A stretch of DNA of 5,944 nt, taken from Lachnospiraceae bacterium. Its GTDB lineage: Bacteria; Bacillota; Clostridia; Lachnospirales; Lachnospiraceae. Shown one piece after another: positions 4,623 to 5,944 of this stretch (positions are counted from its first letter, which is position 1; the number at the start of each line of letters is the position of its first letter). Location: NCBI GenBank assembly GCA_021199405.1, contig JAJQID010000232.1, positions 1 through 5,944 on the forward strand, read 5' to 3'. The position numbers and the translations under genes were made by a program. The notes under the pieces are model-generated. The model made no database searches and was not told the origin of the DNA. It was given only the letters and a program-made list of their open reading frames with translations.

Positions 4623-5939
4623 ATGAAAAAAGTGGTAAAATTCGGCGGCAGCTCACTGGCCAGCGCCGCGCAGTTTGCAAAAGCGGGAAATATCATCAGG
4701 GAGGATGTGCAGAGGTCATATGTGGTGCCCAGCGCACCGGGCAAGCGTTTTGACGGGGACACCAAGGTCACGGATATGCTTTACGGCTGCTATGCGGCGG
4801 CGGAGGCAGGGGAGGATTTTTCAGAAAAGCTTGCCGCTGTTAAGGCAAGATACGATGAGATCATAGAAGGGCTTTCTCTCCATCTCTCCCTGGAGGATGA
4901 GTTTGCCGTTATTTCGGAGAATTTTCTGAAGAAGGCGGGCGCTGACTATGCGGCCAGCCGGGGGGAGTACTTAAGCGGCAGAGTGATGGCGGCTTATCTG
5001 GGCTTTCCCTTTGTGGACGCGGCGGAGGTGATTCGTTTTACCGCAGGCGGGGAGTATGATGACAATACTACTCAGGAGCTGATGAGCAGACGTCTCAGCA
5101 AATACAATAACGCCGTTATTCCCGGTTTTTACGGTTCTTATAAGGACGGACGGGTGAAGACATTTTCCAGAGGGGGCTCTGATATCACCGGTTCCATTGT
5201 GGCCAAGGCGGTGCGGGCGGACGTATATGAGAACTGGACTGACGTGTCCGGAATGCTGGTGGCCGACCCGAGAATTGTTGACAATCCGCAGCCGATAGAG
5301 TATGTTACTTATAAAGAGCTTCGGGAGCTGGCCTACATGGGAGCTACAGTGCTTCATGAGGACGCTATTTTCCCGGTGCGTCAGGAAAATATTCCGATCA
5401 ATATCCGCAACACCAACGCTCCCGAGGATCCGGGCACCTGGATTGTGGGGAGCACCTGTCAGAAATCCAGATACATTATCACCGGTATTGCCGGCAAGAA
5501 GGGCTTCTGCTCGGTGAACGTGGAGAAGGATATGATGAACTCGGAGGTTGGCTTCGGGCGCAAGGTTCTTCAGGCCTTTGAGGACTGCGGAATTTCCTTT
5601 GAGCACATGCCCACCGGGATCGATACTCTGACGGTATATGTGCATCAGGATGAGTTTATTGACAAGGAGCAGAATGTGGTTTCCGCCATTCAGAGACTGG
5701 CGCGGCCCGATACCATTGATATTGAAGCGGATCTGGCGCTGATCGCCGTGGTGGGACGGGGCATGAAATCGCAGAAGGGCACCGCAGCCACGATTTTCAA
5801 ACAGCTTTCCGCCAGAGACGTCAACGTCAAGATGATCGATCAGGGCTCCAGTGAGCAGAATATCATTATCGGTGTGGCCAACCGGGACTTTGAGACGGCC
5901 ATCAAGGCGATTTACAACGGATTTGTGAAGGGAAAGTAA
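4623..5939 (+). CDS. lysC: aspartate kinase
   Basis: This enzyme phosphorylates aspartate to 4-aspartyl phosphate, the entry step for lysine, threonine and methionine. From the chosen start it has 438 residues, in the normal range for a monofunctional aspartate kinase. The amino-acid kinase domain has VKFGGSSLA (5-13), the clostridial-type VPSAPGKRFDGDTKVTDMLY (35-54), SRGGSDITGS (182-191), WTDVSGMLVADPRIV (205-219) and ATVLHEDAIFPVRQENIPI (241-259). Two C-terminal ACT domains follow (about 285-350 and 371-435). The second contains GTAATIFKQL and MIDQGSSEQNIIIGV (404-418), the usual feedback-inhibitor region. ATG 4623 is preferred because family members begin at MKKVVKFGGSS. An in-frame ATG at 4602 would add MREDIQS. 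Neither start has a well-placed ribosome binding site: GAGGG (4604-4608) is 14 bases before 4623, and nothing precedes 4602. It probably belongs to the same operon as hom. Confidence 0.95.
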   Translation: MKKVVKFGGSSLASAAQFAKAGNIIREDVQRSYVVPSAPGKRFDGDTKVTDMLYGCYAAAEAGEDFSEKLAAVKARYDEIIEGLSLHLSLEDEFAVISENFLKKAGADYAASRGEYLSGRVMAAYLGFPFVDAAEVIRFTAGGEYDDNTTQELMSRRLSKYNNAVIPGFYGSYKDGRVKTFSRGGSDITGSIVAKAVRADVYENWTDVSGMLVADPRIVDNPQPIEYVTYKELRELAYMGATVLHEDAIFPVRQENIPINIRNTNAPEDPGTWIVGSTCQKSRYIITGIAGKKGFCSVNVEKDMMNSEVGFGRKVLQAFEDCGISFEHMPTGIDTLTVYVHQDEFIDKEQNVVSAIQRLARPDTIDIEADLALIAVVGRGMKSQKGTAATIFKQLSARDVNVKMIDQGSSEQNIIIGVANRDFETAIKAIYNGFVKGK

Positions 5940-5944
5940 AGTAC

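Noticed and set aside
4971..5645. Minus-strand open frame (224 codons) opposite lysC
   Set aside because: It is antisense to conserved aspartate kinase motifs and has no recognisable protein features.

Overview
The window looks like a chromosomal segment from a Gram-positive clostridial bacterium, most likely a Lachnospiraceae gut commensal. This rests on roughly balanced base composition with purine-rich coding strands, GAGG-type ribosome binding sites, a DUF1653 protein, a UPF0735 ACT-domain protein beside homoserine dehydrogenase, and a clostridial-type aspartate kinase. The genus cannot be fixed from sequence reading alone. There is no insertion sequence, phage gene, CRISPR array or other sign of recent transfer.

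Left part (1-441): the first few codons of a leftward gene with a good ribosome binding site lie at the edge. A gene-free stretch follows, containing a near-consensus rightward promoter (178-206). Next is a complete leftward tRNA-Trp(CCA) transcription unit with its own promoter (387-415), tRNA body (303-373) and intrinsic terminator (266-300). The rightward promoter reads into the tRNA unit from the opposite side, so the two units are convergent and overlapping.

Middle (442-2674): two rightward genes only 22 bases apart. The first encodes a 152-residue DUF1653 protein with an uncharacterised C-terminal extension. The second is a 583-residue in-frame fusion of an SfsA nuclease-like protein (residues 1-230) and a complete MutY A/G-specific adenine glycosylase (about 235-583). 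Both halves keep their key residues. The fusion is the most distinctive item here and suggests a physical link between base-excision repair of 8-oxoG:A mismatches and a PD-(D/E)XK-type nuclease.

The 150-base gap at 2675-2824 has a plausible promoter and several mutually exclusive inverted repeats. It separates the repair genes from a three-gene amino-acid cluster.

Right part (2825-5939): a UPF0735 ACT-domain protein, homoserine dehydrogenase (hom) and aspartate kinase (lysC), all rightward with gaps of 54 and 85 bases. LysC and Hom catalyse the first and third steps of the aspartate pathway to threonine, methionine and lysine. The ACT protein is a likely ligand-sensing partner, though its role is unproven. 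Short perfect hairpins lie in both intercistronic gaps, and neither has the U-tract of a terminator.
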